Assembly (NCBI GenBank): GCA_965248805.1
Contig: CBDFKJ010000008.1
Location: forward strand, 496,001 to 560,000
DNA: 64,000 nt
Direction: 5' to 3'
Source: CBDFKJ01 sp965248805
GTDB lineage: Bacteria > Pseudomonadota > Alphaproteobacteria > UBA6615
In this document: positions 1 through 9,007 of the stretch, piece by piece
How the letters are laid out: every line of letters starts with the position of its first letter
How positions within the stretch are numbered: the first letter of the stretch is position 1
Translations under genes and position numbers: made by a program
The notes under the pieces: model-generated
Database searches by the model: none
What the model was told of the DNA's origin: nothing
The model's input: only the letters and a program-made list of their open reading frames with translations

Positions 1-410
1 TCGCCTATCACGCCGATGCGCGGCCGGTCTCCAGCCAGGACATCACTGGGCGCCAGAACATCCCCCGTCGCTATCTGGAGCAGGTGCTGCAGCAACTGGT
101 GCATGCCGGGATCCTGGCGGGCGTGCGCGGCCCGCGCGGCGGCTACCGCCTGGCCCGCGAACGCCGGCGTATCACCGTCGGCGAGATCATGCGCACCATC
201 CGCGAAACAGAGCGCTCTGCCGATCCGGTCACCGATCCCTGCGGCTCGCCATTGGGCCACGCCGTGGTGCGGCCGCTGTGGCAGGAGATCCAGGGTGACG
301 TCGTCGCCCGTCTGGACCGAATCTCGATCGATGATCTATGCCATCGCGCCCACCATTGCGGCATCGACGACTGTTGCGAACCGCCGGTGAAACTGTCGCG
401 GAAGGCGTGA
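1..410 (+). CDS. Rrf2 family transcriptional regulator (5' end outside window)
   Basis: The reading frame is already open at base 3 and ends at TGA 408-410, so the true start lies before the window. The visible part holds the second half of an Rrf2 winged helix-turn-helix: IPRRYLEQVLQQL, then the wing GPRGGYRLAR, then ITVGEIMRTI. A C-terminal tail contains six cysteines (DPCG, LCHRAHHCG, DDCCE). Some Rrf2 proteins bind an Fe-S cluster through cysteines, but the spacing here does not prove that. The moeB-like gene starts 8 bases downstream, so the two are probably cotranscribed. The family is clear; the ligand and targets are unknown. Confidence 0.85.
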   Translation, partial: AYHADARPVSSQDITGRQNIPRRYLEQVLQQLVHAGILAGVRGPRGGYRLARERRRITVGEIMRTIRETERSADPVTDPCGSPLGHAVVRPLWQEIQGDVVARLDRISIDDLCHRAHHCGIDDCCEPPVKLSRKA

Positions 411-417
411 GCCCACC

Positions 418-1185
418 GTGGAACTGACCGATACCCAATTCGAGCGCTACGCGCGCCACCTAATCCTCGACGAAGTCGGCGAAGACGGGCAGGAGCGCCT
501 GCTCGCTTCCAAGGTGCTGCTCATCGGCGCCGGCGGGTTGGGCGCGCCGATGATCCTGTATCTGGCCGCGGCCGGTGTTGGCGCGATTGGCGTGGTCGAC
601 GACGATGTCGTCGATCTGACCAATCTGCAGCGCCAAGTGGTGCACGCAACGGAGCGCGTCGGCGAGCCCAAGGTGACGAGCGCGGCCGCTTCCGTCGCCG
701 CGCTCAATCCCGACGTCCGCGTCATTGCCCACAACACGCGTCTGGACGCCACCAACGCCGCCGAGCTGATCGCCGATTACGATCTGGTGGCCGACGGCTC
801 CGACAACTTCGCCACCCGCTATCAGCTCAACGACGCCTGTTACCGTGCCGACAAGCCTCTGGTCGCCGCCGCGTTGCTGCGCTTCGAGGGCCAGTTGTTC
901 ACCTTCAAGCGCACCGAGCCGAAGACGCCGTGCTATCGCTGCGTGTTCCGCGAGCCGCCGAGCGAGGACCTGGTGCCGCGCTGCGAGCAGGCCGGCATAT
1001 TGGGTGCGCTGGCCGGCGTCATGGGCTCGCTGCAGGCGACCGAAATACTGAAGGAGCTCCTGGATCTTGGTGACACCCTGGCGGGGCAGATGCTGATCTA
1101 TGACGCGCTGTCGGTGACTTTTCGCAAGATCAAGCTGGCCCACGACCCCGACTGCCCGCTATGCGGGTCGCAAACCGGACAATAG
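418..1185 (+). CDS. moeB: HesA/MoeB/ThiF family adenylyltransferase
   Basis: This 255-residue protein is an E1-like enzyme that adenylates the C-terminal glycine of a small sulfur carrier such as MoaD or ThiS. The nucleotide-binding loop GAGGLGAP lies near residue 38, followed by DDDVVDLTNLQRQ, the conserved NLQRQ region, and DGSDNFATRYQLND. Two zinc-type Cys pairs are present, CYRC near residue 173 and CPLC near the C terminus. There is no rhodanese domain. With a molybdenum hydroxylase cluster in the same window, MoeB (molybdopterin synthase activation) is a reasonable role, but ThiF cannot be excluded. It follows the Rrf2 gene closely and ends in TAG, converging on the dehydrogenase gene. 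Confidence 0.85.
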   Translation: MELTDTQFERYARHLILDEVGEDGQERLLASKVLLIGAGGLGAPMILYLAAAGVGAIGVVDDDVVDLTNLQRQVVHATERVGEPKVTSAAASVAALNPDVRVIAHNTRLDATNAAELIADYDLVADGSDNFATRYQLNDACYRADKPLVAAALLRFEGQLFTFKRTEPKTPCYRCVFREPPSEDLVPRCEQAGILGALAGVMGSLQATEILKELLDLGDTLAGQMLIYDALSVTFRKIKLAHDPDCPLCGSQTGQ

Positions 1186-1186
1186 G

Positions 1187-2173
1187 TCAGAGCATTTTCT
1201 CGACCACCCGGTCAGGCGGCGCGTGGTCGTCGATGAAGCTCTTGATATTGACGATTACCTTTTCGCCCATGTCGCGGCGGCCCTCGATGGTAGCCGATCC
1301 CATGTGCGGCAACAGCGCCACGTTATCGAGCTTCATCAGCCGCGGATTAATGGCCGGCTCGCGCTCGAACACGTCCAGTCCGGCGCCGGCGATCTTGCGC
1401 TTGCCCAAGAGATCGACCAGTGCCGCCTCGTCGATGACCTCGCCGCGTGAGGTGTTGACCACATAGGCGTGCGGCTGCAGCAACTCCAGCCGCCGCCGCG
1501 ACAGCAGGTGATAGGTCGCCGGCGTGTGCGGGCAGTTGATCGAGACGATGTCGACGCGGCGCAGCATCTGGTCCAGCGACTCCCAATAGGTCGCCTCCAG
1601 CTCCGTCTCCAGCGATTCATGGACGCGATGCCGGTTGTGGTAGTGCACCGCAACACCAAACCCGCGCGCCCGCCGCGCCACCGCCGAGCCGATCCGCCCC
1701 ATGCCGACGATGCCCAGCCGCTTGCCCCAAATGCGATGGCCCAGCATCCAGGTCGGGCTCCAGCCGGGCCAGGCGCCGTCGCGCAGCACGCGCTCGCCCT
1801 CGACCAGACGCCGCGGCACCGCCAGGATCAGCGCCATCGTCATGTCGGCCGTGTCCTCGGTCAGCACGCCCGGCGTGTTGGTGACGGTTATGGCTTTGGC
1901 ACTGGCCGCCGCCAGGTCGATGTTGTCGACACCGGTGCCGAAATTGGCGATGAGCTTCAGGTTGGCCCCGGCGGCATCGATAAGCGCCTTGTCGATGCGG
2001 TCGGTGACGGTGGGGACCAGCACGTCGGCCTCGCGCATGGCCTCTGCCAGCGAAGCGGCAGACATCGGCGCGTCGTCGTCGTTCAGACGTGCGTCGAACA
2101 GCTCCTTCATGCGCGTTTCGATGATGTCGGGCAGTTTGCGGGTGACCACCACCAGCTTCTTGGCGCTTGTCAT
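1187..2173 (-). CDS. D-isomer-specific 2-hydroxyacid dehydrogenase (glyoxylate/hydroxypyruvate reductase-like)
   Basis: A 328-residue NAD(P)-dependent dehydrogenase. The Rossmann motif GMGRIGSAVARRARGFG is in the middle. The catalytic residues of the family are visible: Arg and Gly in NTSRGEVIDE, Glu in DVFEREP, and His in LLPHMGSAT. The start at 2173 (MTSAKKLVV) was chosen because homologues begin near this point; an in-frame extension up to 2227 looks non-coding. The family reduces glyoxylate, hydroxypyruvate or similar 2-keto acids in the cytoplasm, and the exact substrate cannot be read from sequence. The gene converges on moeB with only one base between the stop codons. Confidence 0.88.
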   Translation of the reverse strand: MTSAKKLVVVTRKLPDIIETRMKELFDARLNDDDAPMSAASLAEAMREADVLVPTVTDRIDKALIDAAGANLKLIANFGTGVDNIDLAAASAKAITVTNTPGVLTEDTADMTMALILAVPRRLVEGERVLRDGAWPGWSPTWMLGHRIWGKRLGIVGMGRIGSAVARRARGFGVAVHYHNRHRVHESLETELEATYWESLDQMLRRVDIVSINCPHTPATYHLLSRRRLELLQPHAYVVNTSRGEVIDEAALVDLLGKRKIAGAGLDVFEREPAINPRLMKLDNVALLPHMGSATIEGRRDMGEKVIVNIKSFIDDHAPPDRVVEKML

Positions 2174-2339
2174 CGACCCCGGTCCCCCGTTCTCACGGCT
2201 CGGCGGGCGACACTGTGCCGTTATCATCCGGCGCGAGGCAAGGCCGCAATTGGGCCGCGAAAACCGCGTCTTGACGCGCTCGAGTCGATGCCGTAGAGGC
2301 GGCAGCGACTGTCGGATATCCCGTTAGCGACTCGCCCTC

Positions 2340-2822
2340 ATGCGCCCGACCCGGCATATCGCTGTCATCACCTTGTTTCTCATCGGTGTCGGCTTCAGCG
2401 CCGACGCGGCGGCGCAGGATTGCAGCAAGGTCACGTATTTCGCCGCCTTACGCGCCGATGAGGTCAATGTGCGCTCGGGACCGGGCGTAAAGTATCCCAT
2501 CGCCTGGGTCTTCATTCGTGAGCGCATGCCGCTGGCCGTCATCGCCGAAATCGAGCACTGGCGGCGGGTGTGCGACTGGGAGGGCACGTCGGGCTGGATC
2601 CACCGCACCATGCTGTCGCGGCAGCGCACGGTGATCGTCACTGCGGCCGAAACGACGCTGCGCCGCGAGCCTTCCGAGGCCGCCACCACCGTCGCTCATG
2701 TCGGCACCGCCGTGGTCGGCGAACTGGATGAATGCGTTGGCGGCTGGTGCCGCATCAATGTCCAGGGCTATCGCGGATGGGCACCCCGCGCCGACATCTG
2801 GGGCGCAATCGACACGCCCTGA
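2340..2822 (+). CDS. Exported SH3 domain protein
   Basis: A 160-residue protein. A signal peptide covers about residues 1-26 (hydrophobic core IAVITLFLIGVGF, then ADAAAQ before the probable cleavage site). Two bacterial SH3-like units follow. The first has VNVRSGPGVKYPI and ends in GWIHR; the second runs from about residue 102 and ends in GWAPRADIWG. This layout fits the periplasmic SH3_4 type, often linked to cell-wall interaction, but no specific role is known. It is followed about 125 bases later by the nucleoside-uptake operon, and nothing shows that they are cotranscribed. Confidence 0.8.
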   Translation: MRPTRHIAVITLFLIGVGFSADAAAQDCSKVTYFAALRADEVNVRSGPGVKYPIAWVFIRERMPLAVIAEIEHWRRVCDWEGTSGWIHRTMLSRQRTVIVTAAETTLRREPSEAATTVAHVGTAVVGELDECVGGWCRINVQGYRGWAPRADIWGAIDTP

Positions 2823-2946
2823 GCGCCTGCGGTGCCGAGAGCGGCCGATTTCCCCTACTGAACAACGCCCCTTCCCGCTATGGTACAGTGTAGGTAAGCC
2901 CCGAGGGGCAATGCTGAGAGCACGAATACCGATAAGGGAGGTGGTG

Positions 2947-3945
2947 ATGATCAAACGTCTGATGGGCTTGGTGGCTGCCGGCTTGACGACGGCATCGGTG
3001 GCGGCGCTGGCGCAGGACATCAAGCCGGCCGTGGTCTTCGACATGGGCGGCAAATTCGACAAGTCCTTCAACGAGGGCATCTACAACGGCGTCGAACAGT
3101 TCCGCCAGGAGACCGGCGTCGAGTACGGTGAGTTCGAGGTTACGAACGAGACCCAGCGCGAGCAGGCGCTGCGCAACTTCGCGCGCCGCGGTTACGACCC
3201 GGTGATCGCGGTCGGCTTCGCGCAGGGGCCGGCGCTGGAGACGGTGGCCAAGGAGTTCCCGGACACCCGCTTCTCGATCATCGACATGGTTGTGGACCTG
3301 CCGAACGTGCAGTCGCTGATTTTCAAGGAGCACGAGGGATCGTTCCTGGTTGGCGTGCTGGCGGCGTTGAAGTCCGAGACCGGCAAGGTCGGCTTCGTCG
3401 GCGGCATGGACATCGGTCTGATCCGGCGCTTCGCCTGTGGCTATGAGCAGGGCGTCAAACACGTCAACCCCGAGGCCGATGTGTTCCAGAACATGACCGG
3501 CACCACGCCGGCGGCATGGAACGATCCGGTCAAGGGCGGCGAACTGGCCAAGTCGCAATTCGATCGCGGCGCCGACATTGTCTACGCCGCGGCCGGCGGC
3601 ACCGGGTTGGGCGTGCTGCAGGCGGCTGCCGACGCCGGCAAGCTGTCGATCGGCGTCGACTCAAACCAGAACTACCTGCATCCCGGCTCGGTCCTGACCT
3701 CGATGCTGAAGCGCGTCGATGTCGCCGCCTACAACGTCTACAAGACCGCCGCCGATGGCACCTGGCAAGCAGGCATCCAGGTGTTGGGCTTGAGCGAGGA
3801 CGGCGTCGGCTGGGCGCTCGACGAGAACAACCAGGCGCTGATTTCCGACGAAATGAAGGCTCAGATTGAGCAGATCCGTGCGGAAATCATTTCCGGGGCG
3901 ATTCAGGTCCACAACTACACCGACAACAACGAGTGCACCTACTGA
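2947..3945 (+). CDS. BMP family ABC transporter substrate-binding protein (nucleoside-type)
   Basis: A 332-residue periplasmic binding protein of the Bmp/PnrA family, the usual receptor for purine and pyrimidine nucleosides. It has a signal peptide (MIKRLMGLVAAGL... ending ALAQ, about residues 1-22), then the family hallmark DMGGKFDKSFNEG. GVDSNQNYL occurs in the C-terminal lobe. The start at ATG 2947 is supported by a strong ribosome-binding site (AGGGAGG) just upstream. It is the first gene of a seven-gene run that continues with one ATPase, two permeases and three nucleoside-degrading enzymes, so nucleosides are the likely cargo. The context inference is strong, but which nucleosides are bound is unknown. 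Confidence 0.92.
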   Translation: MIKRLMGLVAAGLTTASVAALAQDIKPAVVFDMGGKFDKSFNEGIYNGVEQFRQETGVEYGEFEVTNETQREQALRNFARRGYDPVIAVGFAQGPALETVAKEFPDTRFSIIDMVVDLPNVQSLIFKEHEGSFLVGVLAALKSETGKVGFVGGMDIGLIRRFACGYEQGVKHVNPEADVFQNMTGTTPAAWNDPVKGGELAKSQFDRGADIVYAAAGGTGLGVLQAAADAGKLSIGVDSNQNYLHPGSVLTSMLKRVDVAAYNVYKTAADGTWQAGIQVLGLSEDGVGWALDENNQALISDEMKAQIEQIRAEIISGAIQVHNYTDNNECTY

Positions 3946-3998
3946 GGCGCGGCCAAGTCTCCGGGGGACCTTGACGCCATGTACTTGCCAAGGGGCGG

Positions 3999-5615
3999 GT
4001 GGTGCACCCGCCCCGGTCGTTGTCCGGGGTCGAGCGGGTCGTGACCGTGGAGCCAGACCCGGACCCCACCACCGCGCCCGAGCGGGCCGAGGCCGCGATC
4101 GAGCTACGCCACATCGACAAGAGTTTCGGGGCGGTTCACGCCAATCGGGACATCTCGATGCGCGTCGAGCGCGGCACGATCCACGGCATCATCGGCGAGA
4201 ACGGGGCCGGCAAATCGACCCTGATGAGCATCCTCTACGGCTTCTACCAGGCCGATTCGGGCGAAATCCTGGTCGCCGGCGTGGAGCGCGATATCCGCAC
4301 GCCCCAAGGCGCCATCGCCGCCGGCATCGGCATGGTCCACCAGCACTTCATGCTGGTCGAGAACTTTACCGTTCTGGAGAACGTCATCCTCGGCGCCGAG
4401 GGCGGGCCGCTGTTGGCGGAGGGCGCCGAGCGGGCGCGTCAGGAGTTGGCGCGCCTGGAACGCGAGTACAGTTTGGAGGTCGATGTCGACGCCGTGGTCG
4501 AGGATCTGTCGGTCGGCCTCCAGCAGCGCGTCGAGATACTCAAGGCGCTCTATCGCGGCGCCGAGATCCTGATCCTGGACGAGCCGACCGGCGTGCTCAC
4601 GCCGCAGGAGGCCGATCACCTGTTCCGTATCCTCAGCGCGCTGAAGGAGCAGGGCACGACGGTCATTCTGATTACGCACAAGCTGCGCGAGATCATGGCC
4701 ATCACCGATAGCGTGACGGTGATGCGACGGGGCGAGGTCGTTGCCAATCTGAAGACGGCGGATACCAGCCGCGAGCAGCTGGCGGAGTTGATGGTCGGGC
4801 GCAAAGTGCTGCTGCGCGTCGACAAGGAGCCGGCACAACCGGTCGAGGTGAAGCTGGCGGTCGAGCATTTGCGCGTGGTCGACGCGGCGGGTGTGGTGCG
4901 GGTAAAGGATGCGAGCTTCACCGTACGCGGCGGCGAGATCGTCGGCATCGCCGGCGTCGCCGGCAACGGTCAGTCGGAATTGATGGAGGTGCTGTCGGGT
5001 ATTCGCCCGCCCACGTCGGGCACGATCCGGGTCGGCGGCGCCGAGTTGGCCGGCCACGACGCGAAGGCGGTCAGGCGCATGGGCTTGGCGCATCTGCCGG
5101 AAGACAGGCGGCGCGTGGGGCTGGTGACGGCGTTCGCCGCGTACGAATCATCCATTCTCGGCTACCACGACGATCCCGCTTTCAACGGACCGATCCTGCT
5201 GGACCGCAAGGCGATCATCGGCGCCTGCGCCCGCCAGATGGAGCACTACGACGTGCGGCCGCAGGCGCCGATGCTGCAGAGCGACAGTTTCTCCGGCGGC
5301 AACCAGCAAAAAATCGTCGTCGCGCGCGAGATGGAGCGCCATCCCGAGGTGCTGATCGTCGGCCAACCGACACGCGGCGTCGATATCGGCGCCATCGAGT
5401 TCATCCATCGCCGGCTGATCGCCATGCGCGATGCCGGCAAGGCGATGCTGGTCATCTCGGTCGAACTGGACCAGATCATGGGCCTGAGCGACCGCATTCT
5501 GGTGATGTTCGACGGCACGATCGTCGGTGAAGTGGCGCCCGCCGACGCCACCGAGCAGATGTTGGGCCTGATGATGGCCGGCATCGATCCGCGCGCCGCC
5601 GATCAGGTGGCCTGA
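3999..5615 (+). CDS. ABC transporter ATP-binding protein, duplicated nucleotide-binding domains (nucleoside uptake)
   Basis: A protein of about 538 residues with two fused ABC ATPase domains, as in the sugar/nucleoside importers of the YufO/RbsA type. Domain 1 has Walker A GENGAGKST, signature LSVGLQQRVEI and Walker B ILILDEPTG. Domain 2 has a degenerate Walker A region (GVAGNGQSEL), signature FSGGNQQKIVV and VGQPTRGVDIG. Degeneracy in the second domain is usual for this group. The start is uncertain: GTG 3999 gives the longest form, and GTG 4041 is also in frame. The stop overlaps the permease start (ATGA at 5612-5615 region), indicating translational coupling. Confidence 0.92.
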   Translation: MVHPPRSLSGVERVVTVEPDPDPTTAPERAEAAIELRHIDKSFGAVHANRDISMRVERGTIHGIIGENGAGKSTLMSILYGFYQADSGEILVAGVERDIRTPQGAIAAGIGMVHQHFMLVENFTVLENVILGAEGGPLLAEGAERARQELARLEREYSLEVDVDAVVEDLSVGLQQRVEILKALYRGAEILILDEPTGVLTPQEADHLFRILSALKEQGTTVILITHKLREIMAITDSVTVMRRGEVVANLKTADTSREQLAELMVGRKVLLRVDKEPAQPVEVKLAVEHLRVVDAAGVVRVKDASFTVRGGEIVGIAGVAGNGQSELMEVLSGIRPPTSGTIRVGGAELAGHDAKAVRRMGLAHLPEDRRRVGLVTAFAAYESSILGYHDDPAFNGPILLDRKAIIGACARQMEHYDVRPQAPMLQSDSFSGGNQQKIVVAREMERHPEVLIVGQPTRGVDIGAIEFIHRRLIAMRDAGKAMLVISVELDQIMGLSDRILVMFDGTIVGEVAPADATEQMLGLMMAGIDPRAADQVA

Positions 5616-6733
5616 TGGCGACCGAACGCGACGTGCCGCGCTGGGTGAACGTCGGGCTGTTGCCGGTCGTCAATCTGGCGGCGGCGCTCGTGGTCTCCGG
5701 CATCGTCATCGTGATTATCGGCGAGAACCCGCTGCGCGCCCTGGTCATCCTGATCAACGGCGCCTTCGGTTTTCAGGAGGCGATCGGCTTCACGCTCTAT
5801 TACACGACCAATTTCCTGTTCACCGGCTTGGCGTTTGCGGTCGCCTTCCATTGCCGTCTGTTCAATATCGGTGCCGAGGGACAGGGCTATCTTGGCGGGT
5901 TGGGCGTCGGCCTGGTGTGCCTGTACTTCGATTTCCTCCCGTTCATTCTGGTGCTGCCGCTGGCGATCATCGCGGCGATGGTGCTCGGCGGCGCCTGGGC
6001 GCTGATACCGGGCTACCTGCAGGCCCGGCGCGGCAGCCACGTGGTCATCACCACCATCATGTTCAATTTCATCGCCGCGACCTTGATGGTCTATTTGATG
6101 ACCAATGTGCTCATCAAGCCGGAGCAGATGTCGCCGGAAAGCCGCGAGTTCCTGCCCAACACCTGGCTGCCGTTCGCCCATGAGGCGCTTGGTTGGGTGG
6201 GCGTATCCTTCGCACGCTCGCCGTTGAACCTGTCGTTCGTTCTCGCCTTGATCAGTTGCGTTCTGGTATGGGGCTTCATCTGGCACACGCGCTGGGGCTA
6301 CGCGCTGCGCACGGTCGGCGCCAACAGCGCGGCCGCCGTTTATGCCGGCATCTCGCCGGCGCGCAATATCATGCTGGCGATGGCGATATCCGGCGGGCTG
6401 GCGGGCCTGATGGGCGTGAACGAGATCATGGGCGTCAATCACCGCCTGCTGCTCAACTTCACCGCCGGCTATGGTTTCGTCGGCATCGCCGTCTCATTGA
6501 TGGGGCGCAGCCACCCGGCGGGCATCGTGCTTTCGAGCCTGTTGTTCGGCGCTCTGTATCAAGGCGGTGCGGAGCTGGCGTTCGAGATTCCCAAGATCAG
6601 CCGCGACATGGTCGTCGTCATCCAAGGGCTGGTGATTTTGTTCGCCGGCGCACTGGAATTTCTGTTCTTGCCCTACCTGGCCATGATTTTTCGCCGGCGC
6701 ACACCGGCGGCCATGCCGGCCGCGGCCGAGTAG
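5615..6733 (+). CDS. ABC transporter permease (nucleoside uptake, subunit 1)
   Basis: A 372-residue hydrophobic protein of the BPD_transp_2 family, with about eight to ten membrane segments (for example LAAALVVSGIVIVIIG and FILVLPLAIIAAMVLGG). The conserved FNIGAEGQ cytoplasmic-loop motif typical of nucleoside/ribose-type permeases is near residue 83. ATG 5615 overlaps the ATPase stop codon, and the second permease follows after 5 bases. Two different permease subunits plus one double ATPase and one BMP receptor make a complete importer. Confidence 0.92.
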   Translation: MATERDVPRWVNVGLLPVVNLAAALVVSGIVIVIIGENPLRALVILINGAFGFQEAIGFTLYYTTNFLFTGLAFAVAFHCRLFNIGAEGQGYLGGLGVGLVCLYFDFLPFILVLPLAIIAAMVLGGAWALIPGYLQARRGSHVVITTIMFNFIAATLMVYLMTNVLIKPEQMSPESREFLPNTWLPFAHEALGWVGVSFARSPLNLSFVLALISCVLVWGFIWHTRWGYALRTVGANSAAAVYAGISPARNIMLAMAISGGLAGLMGVNEIMGVNHRLLLNFTAGYGFVGIAVSLMGRSHPAGIVLSSLLFGALYQGGAELAFEIPKISRDMVVVIQGLVILFAGALEFLFLPYLAMIFRRRTPAAMPAAAE

Positions 6734-6738
6734 CGGCG

Positions 6739-7728
6739 ATGGAACAGTTCACGTTCTTTGTCCTGCTGCTCGACGCGACGCTGCGCGTTTCGGTGCCGCT
6801 TGTGCTTGCGGCCCTGGCCGGGCTTTTCGCCGAGCGCTCAGGCGTGTTCGATATCAGCCTGGAGGGCAAGATGCTGGCGGCCGCGTTCGGCGCCGCCTCC
6901 ATGGGCGTGGTCACCGGCTCCGCCTGGTTCGGACTGTCCGGCGGCATCGCTGTGTCGACCGCATTCGCCATGCTGCACGGCTGGGCGTGCATCACCCATC
7001 GCGGCAATCAGATTGTCTCGGGCATCGCCATCAACATCCTGGCCGCGGGCCTGACGGTGGTTCTGGGCATCACGTTCTTCCGTCAGGGTGGGCGCACCCC
7101 ACAACTGCCGCGCGAGGCGCGATTCACGCCGCTGGACCTGCCGGGGGCGGAAGCGCTGGCCGACGTGCCGGTGCTCGGCACCGTCTATTCGGAGCTGCTG
7201 TCCGGACACAACCTGTTGGTCTACGTCGCGTTCGCGATGGTGCCGCTGACGTGGTGGGTGCTCTACCGCACCCGGTTCGGTTTGCGCCTGCGTGCCGTCG
7301 GCGAGAGTCCGGAAGCCGTCGATACCGCCGGCATTTCCGTTGCCGCGATGCGCTATCGGGCGCTGTTGGTGACCGGTGCGTTGTGCGGCATCGCCGGCAC
7401 CTACCTGTCGATGGCGCAGAGCGCCGCCTTCTTCAAGGACATGACCGCCGGCAAGGGTTTCATCGCGCTGGCGGCGCTGATCTTCGGCAAGTGGCGGCCG
7501 GTGCCGACCATGTTGGCCTGCCTTTTGTTCGGCTTCCTGGAGGCCGTCGCGGCACGTGTTCAGTTCGATCTGAGGGGGGCGACCGGTCTGGTGCGCGAGC
7601 TGGCGCGGGCGCTGCCGTTTATCATCGAGGCCATGCCGTACATCCTGGTTGTCTTACTGCTCGCCGGGTTTGTCGGCACGGCGGTGGCGCCGAAGGCCGG
7701 CGGCATCCCCTACGTCAAGGAACGCTGA
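6739..7728 (+). CDS. ABC transporter permease (nucleoside uptake, subunit 2)
   Basis: A 329-residue membrane protein, the partner of the preceding permease. It starts MEQFTFFVLLLDATLRVSVP, and the family motif FDISLEGKML follows near residue 37. The start at ATG 6739 places it 5 bases after the first permease; a much longer in-frame extension upstream overlaps that gene and is not credible. Several hydrophobic helices continue to the C terminus (PYILVVLLLAGFVGTAVA). The stop overlaps the cytidine deaminase start (TGATG), so uptake and degradation are translationally coupled. Confidence 0.92.
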   Translation: MEQFTFFVLLLDATLRVSVPLVLAALAGLFAERSGVFDISLEGKMLAAAFGAASMGVVTGSAWFGLSGGIAVSTAFAMLHGWACITHRGNQIVSGIAINILAAGLTVVLGITFFRQGGRTPQLPREARFTPLDLPGAEALADVPVLGTVYSELLSGHNLLVYVAFAMVPLTWWVLYRTRFGLRLRAVGESPEAVDTAGISVAAMRYRALLVTGALCGIAGTYLSMAQSAAFFKDMTAGKGFIALAALIFGKWRPVPTMLACLLFGFLEAVAARVQFDLRGATGLVRELARALPFIIEAMPYILVVLLLAGFVGTAVAPKAGGIPYVKER

Positions 7729-8165
7729 TGGCCGAGTTCGAGGCCATGTTTCGCCTCGCGCGCGTGGCCATGGATCATGCCTATGCACCCTATTCGAGCT
7801 TCCATGTCGGGGCCTGCGTGTGCGGCGCCGATGGCGGACTGTTCGCAGGCTGCAATGTGGAGAACGCCGCCTACCCACAGGGCTGGTGCGCCGAGCCGTC
7901 GGCACTGTCGGCGCTGGTCGCCGCCGGTGAGCGGCGCGTCGTCGAGGTGGTCGTGATCGGCGCGCGCAGTGACGGTACCGGTGGCTATGCCGACGATCCG
8001 GAACTCCTGTGCACGCCATGCGGCGGTTGCCGGCAGAAGCTGCGCGAGTTCGCCGCGCCGGATACGCAAGTGCACGTCTGCGGCCCGGACGGGCTGCGCC
8101 GCACATTCACGATCGAGGAGCTTCTGCCGGCCTCGTTCGGACCACACAATTTGGCCGGTTCGTGA
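7728..8165 (+). CDS. cdd: Cytidine deaminase
   Basis: A 145-residue enzyme that hydrolyses cytidine and deoxycytidine to uridine and deoxyuridine. The zinc-dependent deaminase motifs are complete: CNVENAAYPQGWCAEPSAL carries the first zinc Cys and catalytic Glu, and PCGGCRQKL carries the other two Cys ligands. The length matches the homotetrameric short form of Cdd. In this copy the residue after CAE is Pro. ATG 7728 overlaps the permease stop, and the purine phosphorylase begins on a GTG overlapping this gene's TGA. Confidence 0.93.
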   Translation: MAEFEAMFRLARVAMDHAYAPYSSFHVGACVCGADGGLFAGCNVENAAYPQGWCAEPSALSALVAAGERRVVEVVVIGARSDGTGGYADDPELLCTPCGGCRQKLREFAAPDTQVHVCGPDGLRRTFTIEELLPASFGPHNLAGS

Positions 8166-9007
8166 GCGAGGCCGCCGCCGTCATCGCCGCGCGCACGCCC
8201 GGCTTCGCCCCGCGTGTCGGACTGGTGCTAGGCTCCGGCCTCGGCGGACTCGTCGCGGCGATCGAGAATGCCACGACCATTCAGTATGCCGATCTGCCGG
8301 GGTTTCCTCGACTGTCGGTGGCCGGACATGGCGGTGCGCTGCACCTCGGCCGCCTCGCCGGCGCTCCGGTCGCGTGCCTGCAGGGCCGCGCCCACGCCTA
8401 CGAGGGAAGCGGCGCCGGAGTGATGAACGCCGCCGTCCGCACGCTGCAGCAAATCGGCTGCGAGATCCTGCTGCTCACCAACGCCGCCGGCTCGCTGCGC
8501 GAAGACATGGGGCCGGGCAGCCTGATGGCGTTCAGCGACCACATCAGCTTCACCGGCATGAACCCGCTGGCGGGCGATGCCGGCGCCGGGGCCGCCGACC
8601 CGTTCGTCGATTTGGGACAGGCCTACGACCCTGACTTGCGGGCCGAGCTGCGGCAAGCCGCGTCGCGCGCCGGCGTGACGCTGCGCGAGGGCGTCTATAT
8701 CTGGTTCACCGGCCCCAGCTTCGAAACGCCGGCCGAGATCCGCGCCGCGCGCACTCTCGGCGCCGACGCGGTCGGCATGTCGACCGTGCCCGAAGCGATC
8801 GTCGCCCGTCAGGCGGGAATGCGCGTCGCCGCGGTGAGCATGATCACCAACCTGGCGGCCGGCATGAGCGCCGAGACGCTTTCCCATGCCCACACGCTGG
8901 AGCAGGCGAAATCGGCGGCGGCAGCGGCGCAGCGGCTTTTCGGGGAATTCCTCGCAGGTTTCGCCGCCGGTCGTGACTCGCTGCGCTCGCCAGGCGGCGG
9001 TGCGTGA
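8162..9007 (+). CDS. Purine nucleoside phosphorylase (trimeric type)
   Basis: A 281-residue enzyme of the PNP/MTAP family that phosphorolyses purine (deoxy)nucleosides to base and (deoxy)ribose 1-phosphate. Visible motifs are GSGLGGL (phosphate loop), GRAHAYEG, LLLTNAAGSL, TGPSFETPAEIRA and GMSTVPEAIVARQ. The Asn in SMITNLAAG corresponds to the base-binding Asn of the class. The start is GTG 8162, overlapping the cdd stop; a longer in-frame form would run back into cdd. The deoC start overlaps its stop in turn. No phosphopentomutase gene is present in the window, although one is needed to link this product to deoC. Confidence 0.92.
   Translation: MSEAAAVIAARTPGFAPRVGLVLGSGLGGLVAAIENATTIQYADLPGFPRLSVAGHGGALHLGRLAGAPVACLQGRAHAYEGSGAGVMNAAVRTLQQIGCEILLLTNAAGSLREDMGPGSLMAFSDHISFTGMNPLAGDAGAGAADPFVDLGQAYDPDLRAELRQAASRAGVTLREGVYIWFTGPSFETPAEIRAARTLGADAVGMSTVPEAIVARQAGMRVAAVSMITNLAAGMSAETLSHAHTLEQAKSAAAAAQRLFGEFLAGFAAGRDSLRSPGGGA

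Noticed and set aside
2895..2942. Sequence before the BMP gene resembling parts of a TPP riboswitch (GGGGCAATGCTGAGAG ... AATACC ... AAGGGA)
   Set aside because: It is only about 50 bases and lacks the central CCTGAT helix region, and the operon concerns nucleosides; the match is probably chance.
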